A DNA stretch of 53,717 nt from positions 1-53,717 of the forward strand of contig SBGQ01000019.1 in NCBI GenBank assembly GCA_006226965.1, written 5' to 3'. Below the pieces are notes generated by a model. The model saw only the letters and a program-made list of their open reading frames with translations. It ran no database searches and was not told where the DNA came from. This document shows, one piece after another, positions 35,061 through 44,549 of the stretch. Position 1 is the stretch's first letter; each line of letters opens with the position of its first letter. The DNA comes from a bacterium. Lineage in GTDB: Bacteria; Bacteroidota; Rhodothermia; Balneolales; M1805. The position numbers were made by a program, and so were the translations under genes.

Positions 35061-35990
35061 TTAGTTTGAGTTCTTCTTTCTCAGTATTAAAATCATCCAC
35101 ATTTCTGCAAGAACTAAGAGCGTAATATTTACTAAATGCAATACCTGAAAAGGCTTTGGCATTCCCCAATACGCTAATACGATACCATAGCTTATCTGCA
35201 CTATAGTTAATCCCCATATCACATAAAAGTTTTTTATTACATGTGAAGATGTAATCTTTCTTACAGCTAAGGTCATTAACACTAACACTACAATAATAAG
35301 CCAAGAACCCGACCTGTGAATTTCATGAAGAAACTCTACATGGGGTTGATTTAGCCATTCTCCACGTGTTAAACTAGGGTAATTATTCGTAATAAAATCG
35401 ATGCCTTCACGAACTCGGGTACCAAGAACTACTTGAACCATTGTAAATAGAAAGAGAAGCCAATTATAACGTGATAATTTAACTCTTGCCGACTCTTCTA
35501 GTTCAATTTGTATTTGCTCCTCAAAGCTTTGATAAATAGCATACAATAACAAACAAACAATTACCAATGCCATTACCATATGTATAGTAATCATTCCTTC
35601 GTGTAATTCAGTTTCAACAACTACTTTACCAAGCCATCCTTGAAATACCACACCAATAAAAGCCAAAGCAGATGTTACAAAAACAGATTTCTTTGACTTT
35701 CTGAATTGAAATGATGAAATAAATGTAAGCAGTATCAGAAAACCAATAGTAACTCCTACTAAACGGTTTACATACTCAATCCAAGTTAAAGTCGGGTTAA
35801 AAAGTGCCGAATCAAACTGTGGCGGTAACTGACTTACATCTGTTGGTGGCACCCACAAGCCAAAGCATTTAGGCCAATCAGGGCAACCTAAACCGGCACC
35901 GGCAACGCGAACTAATGAGCCAACCAATATTAAAAACACCGTCGCCACTATAGTAATCAAAGCGAGTTTTTGATAGGTATTTAGTTTCAT
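35061..35990 (-). CDS. ctaA: heme A synthase (COX15/CtaA)
   Basis: A 309-residue membrane protein with eight expected helices. 'VGSLVRVAGAGLGCPDWPKC' carries the conserved Cys pair, and 'WIEYVNRLVGVTIGFL', 'HEGMITIHMVMALVIV', 'FLHEIHRSGSWLI' and 'QVLHLVNITLLVLAEMW' hold the four heme-liganding His. It oxidises the C8 methyl of heme O to a formyl, giving heme A for the CoxA described at 32265. It converges on coxD and is divergent from ctaB. Candidate -7 element TATTTTTG at 36034-36041 lies about 45 nt upstream. Confidence 0.95.
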   Translation of the reverse strand: MKLNTYQKLALITIVATVFLILVGSLVRVAGAGLGCPDWPKCFGLWVPPTDVSQLPPQFDSALFNPTLTWIEYVNRLVGVTIGFLILLTFISSFQFRKSKKSVFVTSALAFIGVVFQGWLGKVVVETELHEGMITIHMVMALVIVCLLLYAIYQSFEEQIQIELEESARVKLSRYNWLLFLFTMVQVVLGTRVREGIDFITNNYPSLTRGEWLNQPHVEFLHEIHRSGSWLIIVVLVLMTLAVRKITSSHVIKNFYVIWGLTIVQISYGIVLAYWGMPKPFQVLHLVNITLLVLAEMWMILILRKKNSN

Positions 35991-36033
35991 GATATATCTT
36001 TAACAATCAATTTTATTGATGATATTTATTGGT

Positions 36034-36041
36034 CAAAAATA
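36034..36041 (-). promoter_or_regulatory. candidate -7 element for ctaA
   Basis: Minus-strand TATTTTTG matches TAnnTTTG and lies 44-51 nt before the ctaA ATG at 35990. Confidence 0.42.
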
Positions 36042-36090
36042 GTCTTTTTTTGCTAAATTAAGCCGATTTCAACCCACAAATAAAAGATAA

Positions 36091-36996
36091 ATGCGTCAGA
36101 ATTCGGAAACCCTGTCTCTGTACTCTAGCAGTGACATTTTAAAGGCATATTGGGAATTGACCAAACCAGGTATTACACTGATGGTTTTAATCAGTATGAT
36201 GATTGGTTATTTCCTAGGCTCAGGTTTAGCAGGTTTTGATTTTTTGATGCTAATAAACGCTTCAATCGGGACATTTTTTACCGCCGCCGGTACATCAGCA
36301 TACAATCAATATATTGAGCGTGATTTAGATAAAAAGATGAAACGAACCAGCAAGCGCCCACTGCCCTTGCAAAAAATTGGAGCAGCAAATGCCATCTTAT
36401 TTTCTACCGGATTAATTGCTACCGGACTCACCTATCTAATCTTTTTTGTTAACCCTGTTGCTGCTTTGGTAAGTGCAGTTACAACGATTCTTTACTTGGG
36501 ATTTTATACTCCTTTAAAACGAGTGTCTTTTCTGAATGTATTTGTTGGCTCGATTCCCGGAGCATTACCACCTGTTGGCGGTTGGGCTGCTGCAACAGGA
36601 TCGGTTTCAGATTTAGGGATGTGGTTCTTATTTGCTATTGTATTCTTATGGCAAATTCCGCACGTAATTGCAATTGCTTGGCTTTGTAATGATGATTATT
36701 GTAATGCGGGCTTTGTAATGCTTCCTCAAAATGATAAAAAAGGTCACATTTCCAGTTTGTCAGCTTTTGCGAGCGCACTTTTATTAATTCCGGTTGGAAT
36801 CGGAATGTATTTTAACGGTATCAGCAGTGAAATTTTCTTAGTGGGTTCAATTATAGCAGGTTTAGGATTTTCACTTTATGCCATGGCTCACATCAAAGAG
36901 AAAACAAACGTATCTGCCAAAAAACTCATGTTTGCTTCGCTGATTTATTTACCAGTTGTTTGGGTAATCATTGTAATTGACGCAATCATCCTATAA
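36091..36996 (+). CDS. ctaB: heme O synthase (protoheme IX farnesyltransferase)
   Basis: A 301-residue UbiA-family prenyltransferase that farnesylates heme B to heme O. 'TSAYNQYIERDLDKKMKRTS' is the first Asp-rich motif, with 'RPLPLQKIG' right after it. The second motif region is 'FLWQIPHVIAIAWLCNDDYC'. Seven to nine helices are expected. It starts 100 bp from ctaA on the opposite strand, and its product feeds CtaA. 37000-37025 is a hairpin shared with fumC. Confidence 0.95.
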   Translation: MRQNSETLSLYSSSDILKAYWELTKPGITLMVLISMMIGYFLGSGLAGFDFLMLINASIGTFFTAAGTSAYNQYIERDLDKKMKRTSKRPLPLQKIGAANAILFSTGLIATGLTYLIFFVNPVAALVSAVTTILYLGFYTPLKRVSFLNVFVGSIPGALPPVGGWAAATGSVSDLGMWFLFAIVFLWQIPHVIAIAWLCNDDYCNAGFVMLPQNDKKGHISSLSAFASALLLIPVGIGMYFNGISSEIFLVGSIIAGLGFSLYAMAHIKEKTNVSAKKLMFASLIYLPVVWVIIVIDAIIL

Positions 36997-36999
36997 AAA

Positions 37000-37025
37000 A
37001 AGCCTGACTCTTTCGAATCAGGCTT
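37000..37025. terminator. terminator between ctaB and fumC
   Basis: AAGCCTGA (37000-37007) pairs with TCAGGCTT (37018-37025) across a 10-nt loop. On the minus strand the stem is followed by a T7 run ending in the ctaB stop region, so it serves fumC. A weaker plus-strand version serves ctaB. Confidence 0.85.
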
Positions 37026-37049
37026 AGTAATATTTTCAGCTTTTTAGAC

Positions 37050-38450
37050 TTAGTGCATCGGTCCGCACATTTCTTCCGGTTTTACCCACTCGTCGAATTG
37101 TTCGCTGGTTAACAAACCTAATTCAACGGCTGCTTCTCGAAGAGTCTTATTCTCTTTATGCGCTTTCTTAGCAATCTTAGCAGCATTGTCATAACCGATA
37201 TGTGTATTCAATGCAGTTACAAGCATCAATGAATTCTCTAAATGCTTTTGGATTACCGGCTTGTTTGGCTCAATACCAACCGCACATTTATTGTTGAACG
37301 AAACGCATGCATCACCTAATAAACGGGCTGATTGTAATACATTCGCAGCAATTACAGGTTTAAACACGTTCAACTCAAAATGCCCTGTTGAACCACCGAT
37401 TGAAACCGCTACATCATTACCCATTACCTGCGCACAAACCATTGTTAATGCTTCCGGTTGAGTAGGGTTAACTTTTCCAGGCATAATGGATGAGCCCGGT
37501 TCATTATCAGGAATTATAATTTCGCCGATTCCACAACGTGGTCCTGATGATAGCATTCTGATGTCGTTTGCGACTTTCATCAAAGAAACAGCTGAACGTT
37601 TTAATGCTGACGATAATTCAACCATAGCATCGTGTGCAGCTAAAGCTTCGAATTTATTAGGTGCCGTTTTAAAAGGATATCCGGTTAATTCTGCAATTTT
37701 ACCGGCAACTAAAGCATCATAACCAAGCGGAGCATTTAAACCTGTTCCAACAGCAGTTCCACCAATTGCTAATTCACTAACCATTTCGAGCGCATTTTTA
37801 ATAGCGCGAATACTGTTCGTAATTTGTTGCGCATAGCCACTGAATTCCTGACCTAATGTCAAGGGAGTCGCATCCATAAAGTGCGTACGACCGGTTTTGG
37901 TGATACTTTTATACTCTTCTGCTTTTTGAGCTAAGGTATCTCTAAGCAATTCCATTCCCGGAATAGTAATCTCTACCACTTGTTTGTAAGCGGCTACGTG
38001 CATAGCAGTAGGAAATGTATCGTTTGACGACTGAGACTTATTTACATCATCATTTGGATGAAGCATTTTCTTTTCATCACTTAACTGACCGCCTCCAATT
38101 ACATGTCCGCGATAAGCTATAACTTCATTCGCATTCATGTTCGATTGTGTACCCGAACCCGTTTGCCAAATCACTAACGGAAACTGAGTATCTAATTTAC
38201 CCGCAATAATTTCATCGCAAGCTTTTGCAATCAAATCTTTTTTCTCAGTTGATAAAACACCTAATTGATGATTAGCCATAGCCGCAGCTTTTTTCAAATA
38301 GCCGAATGCATAGATAATTTCTTTCGGCATTGAAGCCTCTGGGCCAATTTTAAAATTATTTCGTGAACGCTCAGTTTGTGCTCCCCAGTATTTATCAGCA
38401 GGAACCTGAACTTCACCCATTGAGTCTTTTTCAATTCTATAACCACTCAT
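37050..38450 (-). CDS. fumC: class II fumarate hydratase
   Basis: A 466-residue FumC, which interconverts fumarate and malate in the TCA cycle without an Fe-S cluster. The aspartase/fumarase signature '[15 protein letters not shown]' is intact, with '[18 protein letters not shown]', '[17 protein letters not shown]' and '[10 protein letters not shown]' in the right order. Length is normal. It follows the DUF1573-cytochrome gene (13 nt) on the same strand and has a terminator at 37000-37025. Confidence 0.97.
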   Translation of the reverse strand: MSGYRIEKDSMGEVQVPADKYWGAQTERSRNNFKIGPEASMPKEIIYAFGYLKKAAAMANHQLGVLSTEKKDLIAKACDEIIAGKLDTQFPLVIWQTGSGTQSNMNANEVIAYRGHVIGGGQLSDEKKMLHPNDDVNKSQSSNDTFPTAMHVAAYKQVVEITIPGMELLRDTLAQKAEEYKSITKTGRTHFMDATPLTLGQEFSGYAQQITNSIRAIKNALEMVSELAIGGTAVGTGLNAPLGYDALVAGKIAELTGYPFKTAPNKFEALAAHDAMVELSSALKRSAVSLMKVANDIRMLSSGPRCGIGEIIIPDNEPGSSIMPGKVNPTQPEALTMVCAQVMGNDVAVSIGGSTGHFELNVFKPVIAANVLQSARLLGDACVSFNNKCAVGIEPNKPVIQKHLENSLMLVTALNTHIGYDNAAKIAKKAHKENKTLREAAVELGLLTSEQFDEWVKPEEMCGPMH

Positions 38451-38463
38451 TGTTGTGATCCGT

Positions 38464-39957
38464 TTAACTGTTAGGTATTGATTTTAAATAAGCTACCAAA
38501 CTCTCAACCTGTTTTTTTGTCAACGGGCCTCCGAATTCTGTTTGGAAGCCGGGCATCATGCCCTTTTTCTGAATATTTGGAGTGCCTTCAGCTATTACTT
38601 GATGTAAGCTTTTAACTGAAGACGAAGCTAACCATTGTGCAGTAAAAACTGTCCCAGGATGATGTTTCCCATCATTTACTCCGGCTGGACCATGGCACAT
38701 TTGGCAACTTGCTGTATATAATTCTTTTCCGAATTTCCCTACACCTCTATCTACATGGCAAGAGCGACAAGTCCCTTCAAAAATGGATGAATTAGCCCCC
38801 ATCTTCTCTCTCATTGCTGCCATTACAGCTTTATCAGGATGTTCAACCACATTTGCTTCGAGAACAAGTAACATCTCAGGTTTATCAGGGTCGTTCGATT
38901 TAACGACAATTTCTTTGCGAATAATCCCAAATTTATCTTCTGCATCAAACGTAATTTTCAATGTATCTGTCTCATTCTTTTGGTATTTACCCTTGATGGT
39001 CTCCACAACAGTACATCCACAACTTGGCTCAACATCAGTAATCTCAAGAACAGATGAACCCGAATTTTTAAATGCAAATGAAATATGAGCAACATCGTGC
39101 TGAATTACATTTCCTAAGTCGATATAGGTTTTATTAAACTCTATAGATGGGGAACCAACATTTGATTGATCAGTACCTGCAAGTACTCCACGAATTTGAA
39201 TCTGCTTTTCTTCTAGATTCTTGTCATTCGTCTTCATCTTAACGGGTAAGATTAACTTCCCAGATTTCACATCTTTTGCATTGAGAAGTAATGTGATGTT
39301 TACTTTTTCACCCGGTAAAATTGAATATGGCGGGAACGCTAATTTTAAATATTCCGGGGCATCAGTAGATAAAATTTTAATGGGATAATCAGCGATATTT
39401 TGCACTTTTAGTACATGGCGAAATACCTTTTCTTTTTCCCAGTTTCCAATATCAATAATTCCCTCAGAAAATAATAAACCACCTTGGGTTGATAAATCTT
39501 TTCCTTGAAGCGGTGCAGGACTAGCTTTTCCTTGAATAGTTAAAACTATCATTGATGGGTTACCATCATTTTCAACAAAGATTTTTTTATTAAAAGCACC
39601 GGGTCGGCCTTGACTATTATATTGTACATCAATAAAACCGGAAGCCTTAGGCTTAACAGCATCTTTTGAGTAAGCCGGGGTCGTACAACCGCATGATGCA
39701 CGAACATTGGTAATTTTCACATCAGAATCACCAAGATTCACAAACTCGAATCGATGTTTTACAATTTCGCCTTCACTAAACTCCCCAAAATCGTGTGTTG
39801 TATCTAAAAAATTTAGTTCTCCGCCTGTTTGCTCAACACTTTGTGCATTTTCGGAAATAAAAAAGGATTGAGGCACTCCTACAAGTGCCGTCAATCCTAG
39901 AATTACGGGAAAACCAATTAATAAAAAGAGTTTTGGTTGTGTAATTTGCGTATTCAA
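38464..39957 (-). CDS. DUF1573 repeat protein fused to a diheme cytochrome c domain
   Basis: A 497-residue exported or N-anchored protein (hydrophobic segment about 9-28). Two DUF1573-type Ig-like modules are visible by their 'SCGCT' cysteines, the first at 89-92 with '[19 protein letters not shown]' ahead of it. The second has '[19 protein letters not shown]' and '[11 protein letters not shown]'. The C-terminal ~100 residues form a cytochrome c domain with CxxCH at 397-401 and 418-422 and 'MMPGF' as Met ligand. DUF1573 proteins are abundant in Bacteroidota with no firm function. Electron-transfer role is inferred from the hemes. Confidence 0.85.
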   Translation of the reverse strand: MNTQITQPKLFLLIGFPVILGLTALVGVPQSFFISENAQSVEQTGGELNFLDTTHDFGEFSEGEIVKHRFEFVNLGDSDVKITNVRASCGCTTPAYSKDAVKPKASGFIDVQYNSQGRPGAFNKKIFVENDGNPSMIVLTIQGKASPAPLQGKDLSTQGGLLFSEGIIDIGNWEKEKVFRHVLKVQNIADYPIKILSTDAPEYLKLAFPPYSILPGEKVNITLLLNAKDVKSGKLILPVKMKTNDKNLEEKQIQIRGVLAGTDQSNVGSPSIEFNKTYIDLGNVIQHDVAHISFAFKNSGSSVLEITDVEPSCGCTVVETIKGKYQKNETDTLKITFDAEDKFGIIRKEIVVKSNDPDKPEMLLVLEANVVEHPDKAVMAAMREKMGANSSIFEGTCRSCHVDRGVGKFGKELYTASCQMCHGPAGVNDGKHHPGTVFTAQWLASSSVKSLHQVIAEGTPNIQKKGMMPGFQTEFGGPLTKKQVESLVAYLKSIPNS

Positions 39958-39971
39958 ATCATTTGCGTTGG

Positions 39972-42044
39972 TTAATATTCCAGTAATTTACGCAACGATT
40001 TTTGAATTTTCTCATCATTTGGCAGAATAAAATCTTCCATTGGGGCAGCAAATGCAATCGGCGAATACGTTGCCGCTAACCTTGCTACTGGAGCATCCAA
40101 ATAGGCAAATGCTTTATCTGCAATTTGAGCTGCAATTTCAGCACCAAATCCACAAAACTCAACATCTTCATACAGCACTAATACTCTGTTAGTCTTTGCT
40201 ACTGAATTAAGAATAGTTTCAGAATCTAAAGGCACTATTGTGCGCAAATCGATTACTTCAACTGAGAAACCTTCTGATTCTAATTGTTTTGCTGATTGTA
40301 ATGCACGCTGAACTAAGGCTCCGTAGGTTACGATCGTAACGTCTGAACCCTCTTTTACAACTTTAGCTTTACCAATTTCAACTAAATAGTCAGCATCCGG
40401 TTCTGGACGACGTGCAAATCCTTGTCTGTATAAAAATTTATGCTCTAAGAACATAACAGGATCATCGCTACGGATAGCTGTTTTTAAAAGTCCTTTTGCA
40501 TCAGCAGAGTTGGAAGGCATTACTATTTTATAACCTGGAATGTGAGCAAAGAAAGACTCAATATTTTGGCTATGACATAATCCGCCGTGAATATACCCAC
40601 CAATAGGAACTCGAATTACCATAGGACAGCCAAATTGATTGTGCGAACGATAACGTAAGTTCGGAATTTGGTTTCTTAACATTTGCATACCGGGCCAGAT
40701 GTAATCTCCGAATTGGATTTCAACGACAGGCTTTACACCTTTTACGGACATTCCCACTGCAGCACCTAAAATGGAAGCTTCTGCTAATGGTGAGTTAAAG
40801 CATCGTTTTGCACCAAATTTTTCTGTTAAACCACGAGTTGCAGTAAATACACCGCCTTTACCACCGCCAACATCTTCACCAAATACAACCACGTTTTCAT
40901 CACGTTCCATTTCTTCAGCGATGGCGTGATTAATAGCATCAACTAAAACAATCGGTTCACCAGATGGCTCAGAAGCTTCATAAGTTAATCCGAGTTCTTT
41001 CTCAGAATAGACAAACTTTAAAGCGTCTTCCGGTTGCGGCTCATCTTGTTCCAAAACCCAAGCAGTATCTTCATCAATTTGTTTTTTAACTTCTTCACGA
41101 ATTCTCAAAAAATCAGCTTCTGATAAAATTCTGGCAGCTAACAAACGCTGTTCGAAGTTTGAAATCGGATCATGCAGTAAATCACTTTCCAGGTCATCAG
41201 GATTACGATATTTTTTATGATCGTCTGATGAAGAGTGTGGCAATAAACGAACCGTGTGCGCATGAACTAAACTAGGCCCATCCCCTTTTCTCGCTCTTTC
41301 AACAGCTGCTTCAAATGCGGCAGAAGCGTGGAAAAAGTCCGTTCCGTCAACTTCAAAAATTTCTAAGTTTTCAAATCCGCGAACAGTTTTAGATATTGAA
41401 CCGTTTGAAGTTTGATCGGCTACAGGAACTGAAATTGCATATTTATTATCCTGAACTACAACAACTACCGGCGCTTTAATACGAGTTGCCCAGTTCAATA
41501 ATTCGAAAAATGAACCTTGAGATGTACCTCCATCACCCATAGAAATGTAAACTACTTCATCATGATTCATGTACTGAATACCCATCGCAACACCTAAACC
41601 CGGTAGGTTTTGTGCTCCAATAGCTGAGGAAACGGTTACTAATCGATGCTCTTTACTATTGAAATGCGACGGCATTTGTTTACCGTGAGAAGTATCAGTA
41701 ACACGACTCAAATGAGCAGAAAGCAATTGCTTGGATGTCATTCCCATCCCCAAGGCAAAAGCCATATCGCGATAATAGGTTAAACCCCAATCTTTGCCGG
41801 AAATCATATGTTTAGCTGCAGCCATTTGTACAGCTTCGTGACCAGAGCCGCCTATATGAAAGAAACCTTTTCCTTGCTTCAATAAGTTCAACATTTTCTC
41901 ATCTAATCGACGAGAAATAAGCATGGTTCGGTAAACATCAATGAGCTCTTCAGAAGAGAATTTTTTGATGGATTTTGCTCTGATTTTGAATATAGAATCA
42001 GTAGGGACGAGAGATTCTGTCCTGTTTAATGTAGATATACTCAT
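39972..42044 (-). CDS. fused 2-oxoacid (branched-chain) dehydrogenase E1 alpha-beta
   Basis: A 690-residue fusion. Residues ~1-340 are E1 alpha with the thiamine pyrophosphate motif 'GDGGTSQGSFFELLNWA' and 'HSSSDDHKKYR' in the phosphorylation-loop position. Residues ~365-690 are E1 beta with 'VVVFGEDVGGGKGGVF', 'VVEIQFGDYIWPGMQ' and 'RVPIGGYIHGGLCHSQ'. The enzyme decarboxylates a 2-oxoacid and acylates lipoyl-E2. The branched-chain substrate (2-oxoisovalerate type) is the usual annotation for this fused form and is inferred. E2 and E3 genes are absent from the window. Confidence 0.9.
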   Translation of the reverse strand: MSISTLNRTESLVPTDSIFKIRAKSIKKFSSEELIDVYRTMLISRRLDEKMLNLLKQGKGFFHIGGSGHEAVQMAAAKHMISGKDWGLTYYRDMAFALGMGMTSKQLLSAHLSRVTDTSHGKQMPSHFNSKEHRLVTVSSAIGAQNLPGLGVAMGIQYMNHDEVVYISMGDGGTSQGSFFELLNWATRIKAPVVVVVQDNKYAISVPVADQTSNGSISKTVRGFENLEIFEVDGTDFFHASAAFEAAVERARKGDGPSLVHAHTVRLLPHSSSDDHKKYRNPDDLESDLLHDPISNFEQRLLAARILSEADFLRIREEVKKQIDEDTAWVLEQDEPQPEDALKFVYSEKELGLTYEASEPSGEPIVLVDAINHAIAEEMERDENVVVFGEDVGGGKGGVFTATRGLTEKFGAKRCFNSPLAEASILGAAVGMSVKGVKPVVEIQFGDYIWPGMQMLRNQIPNLRYRSHNQFGCPMVIRVPIGGYIHGGLCHSQNIESFFAHIPGYKIVMPSNSADAKGLLKTAIRSDDPVMFLEHKFLYRQGFARRPEPDADYLVEIGKAKVVKEGSDVTIVTYGALVQRALQSAKQLESEGFSVEVIDLRTIVPLDSETILNSVAKTNRVLVLYEDVEFCGFGAEIAAQIADKAFAYLDAPVARLAATYSPIAFAAPMEDFILPNDEKIQKSLRKLLEY

Positions 42045-42103
42045 GTTAATCCATTGTTTGCGTTAATAAAAAGCGAACAATCGGATATTAGGTTCAAACT
42101 CGG

Positions 42104-43240
42104 CTAGCTTAATTCCTTACCATAAATGCGGTAGGTCTTATCTATTACAGCACCTATTCTTTCAGCTACTCGAATCATACTGACATTGGTTTCTAAAACC
42201 CAGCTTAATTCGGCCGATTGATAACCTTTTTCTATTCCATTGACAATAGCCTGCTTGTGCATCAACGAATCTATACCTTTACCTTGAAATTCAGGAATAA
42301 CCCCCATTAAGGCAACACGCATCTGATTAATTGTGCGCTTGTAATATAACAATTTAAACAGTCCGAAGGGTAATAATCTGCCGTTAATCTTTTTCAGAAT
42401 TTGGTTAAAATTTGGTAAAGCAATCGAAAATGCAATTGGGACGCCATCAACCTCTGCTACAAAAGCAAAGTCGGTATCAATCACCATCTTTAAATCTTTA
42501 CCTAACTTTGTAAATATTTTATCTGCAATCGGATAAAAACTCCAATTGTTTGCCCAAGCTTTATTAAAAATGTCTTTTATTATTTCTACTTCCTGATCCA
42601 TCTTCTTCAAGTTCACCTTTCGGATAGACAGATTTGGGTAACGTTTCCTTACAATGGTCTCTCCACGTTCGATATGCTCAAAGTTCACCACATCTTTGGA
42701 AACGATATACGCATACATATCCATTTCTTTTGCATATCCTGCATTTTCAAGTAATTTCGGATAGTACGATTTTGTATAGGGCATCATTACAAACGGATCT
42801 TTATCAAATCCATCAACCAGAAAGCCAATGGTATCCATATTGCTCGGATTAAACGGCCCCATCATTTTAGTTCTGCCTTTTTCTTTTAGCCAATCGGCAG
42901 CAACTTTTAATAATAGATTCGCAACTGTTTGGTCATCAACACACTCAAAAAAACCAAAGAACCCAACGTTTTCATTTTTGAAAGAATTATAGGCGTGATT
43001 ATCAATCACTCCGATTCTTCCGGCTATTTCACCATTCTTTTCTGCTATAAAAAATGCGGCATCTGCATTTTCATAAAACGGATTGTGTTTTACATCAACC
43101 AATTTTTTTTCATCCATCAGTAATGGAGCAACCCAATGTTCGTCATTTTTATAATGCGAATAGGGGAAAAGAACAAAGTCCCGAAATTGGGACTTTGTGG
43201 TAACTAAATGAACTCCGTTAAGTTGTGGCACCTTAGCCAT
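42104..43240 (-). CDS. GNAT-like protein, candidate bacterial ceramide synthase
   Basis: A 378-residue protein from ATG 43240. 'FRDFVLFPYSHYKNDEHWV' and 'LVDVKHNPFYENADAAFFIA' are the N-terminal features of a family near serine palmitoyltransferase genes in Bacteroidota, with 'MMGPFNPSNMDTIGFLVDGF' in the middle and 'VALMGVIPEFQGKGIDSLM' as the acyl-CoA-binding motif of a GNAT fold near the end. The ATG overlaps the SPT stop by 8 bp (ATGGCTAA), so they are translationally coupled. Caulobacter bCerS, which N-acylates sphingoid bases, is a GNAT-type enzyme; the identity here is inferred from that and the neighbour. GTG at 43249 is an alternative start. Confidence 0.68.
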   Translation of the reverse strand: MAKVPQLNGVHLVTTKSQFRDFVLFPYSHYKNDEHWVAPLLMDEKKLVDVKHNPFYENADAAFFIAEKNGEIAGRIGVIDNHAYNSFKNENVGFFGFFECVDDQTVANLLLKVAADWLKEKGRTKMMGPFNPSNMDTIGFLVDGFDKDPFVMMPYTKSYYPKLLENAGYAKEMDMYAYIVSKDVVNFEHIERGETIVRKRYPNLSIRKVNLKKMDQEVEIIKDIFNKAWANNWSFYPIADKIFTKLGKDLKMVIDTDFAFVAEVDGVPIAFSIALPNFNQILKKINGRLLPFGLFKLLYYKRTINQMRVALMGVIPEFQGKGIDSLMHKQAIVNGIEKGYQSAELSWVLETNVSMIRVAERIGAVIDKTYRIYGKELS

Positions 43241-44483
43241 GTGATTCACCGATTAATGAATTTCCATTTCCATCGATAATTCCATTTTTTATACCGACAG
43301 TTCGGAACGCATCTAATATTTGGTCTAATTGGTCATTAGTATGTGTTGCCATGTAAGAAGTTCTAACTAATGATAAATCTTTTGGTACGGCCGGAGGAAC
43401 AACTGCGTTCACATATACACCGGCTTCGAATAAATCTTTCCAAAATCTGAAACATCTTTCCATTTCGCCAACAACTACAGGAATTATTGGAGATTGTGAA
43501 GCTAATACATTAAAACCTAATTTTTTGAACCCATTTCGCATGTAAACAGCAATTTCTTCTAATCGGTCTAAGCGCCATGTTTCTTGTTTCAAAATTTCTA
43601 AAGCTTTTAAAACAGTAGCTACGTTTGCCGGAGGCATAGATGCACTAAAAATGTGTGCCGGTGAAAAGTGACGTATGTATTCAATAATTTCGCGTCCACC
43701 TACTAAAAATCCACCCAAAGATGCGAATGATTTTGAAAATGTTCCTGACACTAAATCGACATCGTCTAATAAACCAAATGCTGAAGCGGAACCTCTACCG
43801 CCTTCACCTACAACACCAACCGCGTGGGCATCGTCTAAATACAATCTGGCACCGAATTCTTTAGCCAATTTCACCAAGCCTGGAACATCAGCTAAGCGGC
43901 CACTCATTGAGAATATACCATCAGAAACAATAATTTTACCTTTCGATGGATCTTCTCTTTCTAGAAGCATACGTAAATGCTCTAAATCATTATGTTGATA
44001 GCGAACGGTTTTTGCATTTGAAACTAATGTTCCAACTACAATACAAGCATGGTTTTCTTTATCTGAGAAAATAACGTCATTTCTTCCGGCTACCGTTTGA
44101 ATAGAACCCTCGTTTGTTTGGTAACCTGTTGAAAAAAGAACACAAGCTTCTTTATTCATAAAAGCCGCTAACTCAGCTTCTAATTGTAAGTGTAAATCTA
44201 GCGTTCCGTTTAAATATCTTGACCCCGTACAACCCGTTCCATATTGAGTAATTGCTTTTTGAGCTGCTTCCATAACTCTTGGGTCGTTTGTTAAACCTAA
44301 GTAGTTATTTGAACCCGCCATAATAACTTCATGTCCCTCAATCGTAACAACCGTTCCGTCAGTAGCAGTTAATGGTTTGAAATATGGGTATAAGCCTGCT
44401 GCTTTAACTTCATCTGCTCGCTTAAATTCAAATGCTTTAGCGAAAATATCAACATGGTTGATTCCGGTACTATTTGTAGGCAT
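43233..44483 (-). CDS. spt: serine palmitoyltransferase-type alpha-oxoamine synthase
   Basis: A 416-residue PLP enzyme of the alpha-oxoamine synthase family. 'GSNNYLGLTNDPRV', 'GTGCTGSRYLNGTLDLH', 'FSDKENHACIVVG' (stacking His), 'YLDDAHAVGVVGEGGRG' and the PLP-Lys motif 'SGTFSKSFASLGGFLVGG' are all intact. The latter reads like serine palmitoyltransferase, whereas Kbl and BioF have TLGKA-type sequences. The enzyme would join serine and an acyl-CoA to 3-ketosphinganine. ATG 44483 is chosen because AGAGGTGA stands 8 nt ahead; the longer GTG at 44531 lacks that. It is coupled to the candidate ceramide synthase. Confidence 0.82.
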   Translation of the reverse strand: MPTNSTGINHVDIFAKAFEFKRADEVKAAGLYPYFKPLTATDGTVVTIEGHEVIMAGSNNYLGLTNDPRVMEAAQKAITQYGTGCTGSRYLNGTLDLHLQLEAELAAFMNKEACVLFSTGYQTNEGSIQTVAGRNDVIFSDKENHACIVVGTLVSNAKTVRYQHNDLEHLRMLLEREDPSKGKIIVSDGIFSMSGRLADVPGLVKLAKEFGARLYLDDAHAVGVVGEGGRGSASAFGLLDDVDLVSGTFSKSFASLGGFLVGGREIIEYIRHFSPAHIFSASMPPANVATVLKALEILKQETWRLDRLEEIAVYMRNGFKKLGFNVLASQSPIIPVVVGEMERCFRFWKDLFEAGVYVNAVVPPAVPKDLSLVRTSYMATHTNDQLDQILDAFRTVGIKNGIIDGNGNSLIGESHG

Positions 44484-44549
44484 TCTTAATTCACCTCTAT
44501 GCTTTTGATAATAATGTGTTAATATAGCCACTAATCCAATTCAATCAAA

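Noticed and set aside
43233-44531. Reading the PLP enzyme as glycine C-acetyltransferase (Kbl) or BioF
   Set aside because: The PLP-Lys context SGTFSKSFASLGG and the neighbours fit serine palmitoyltransferase better. Kbl is not excluded without a tree.
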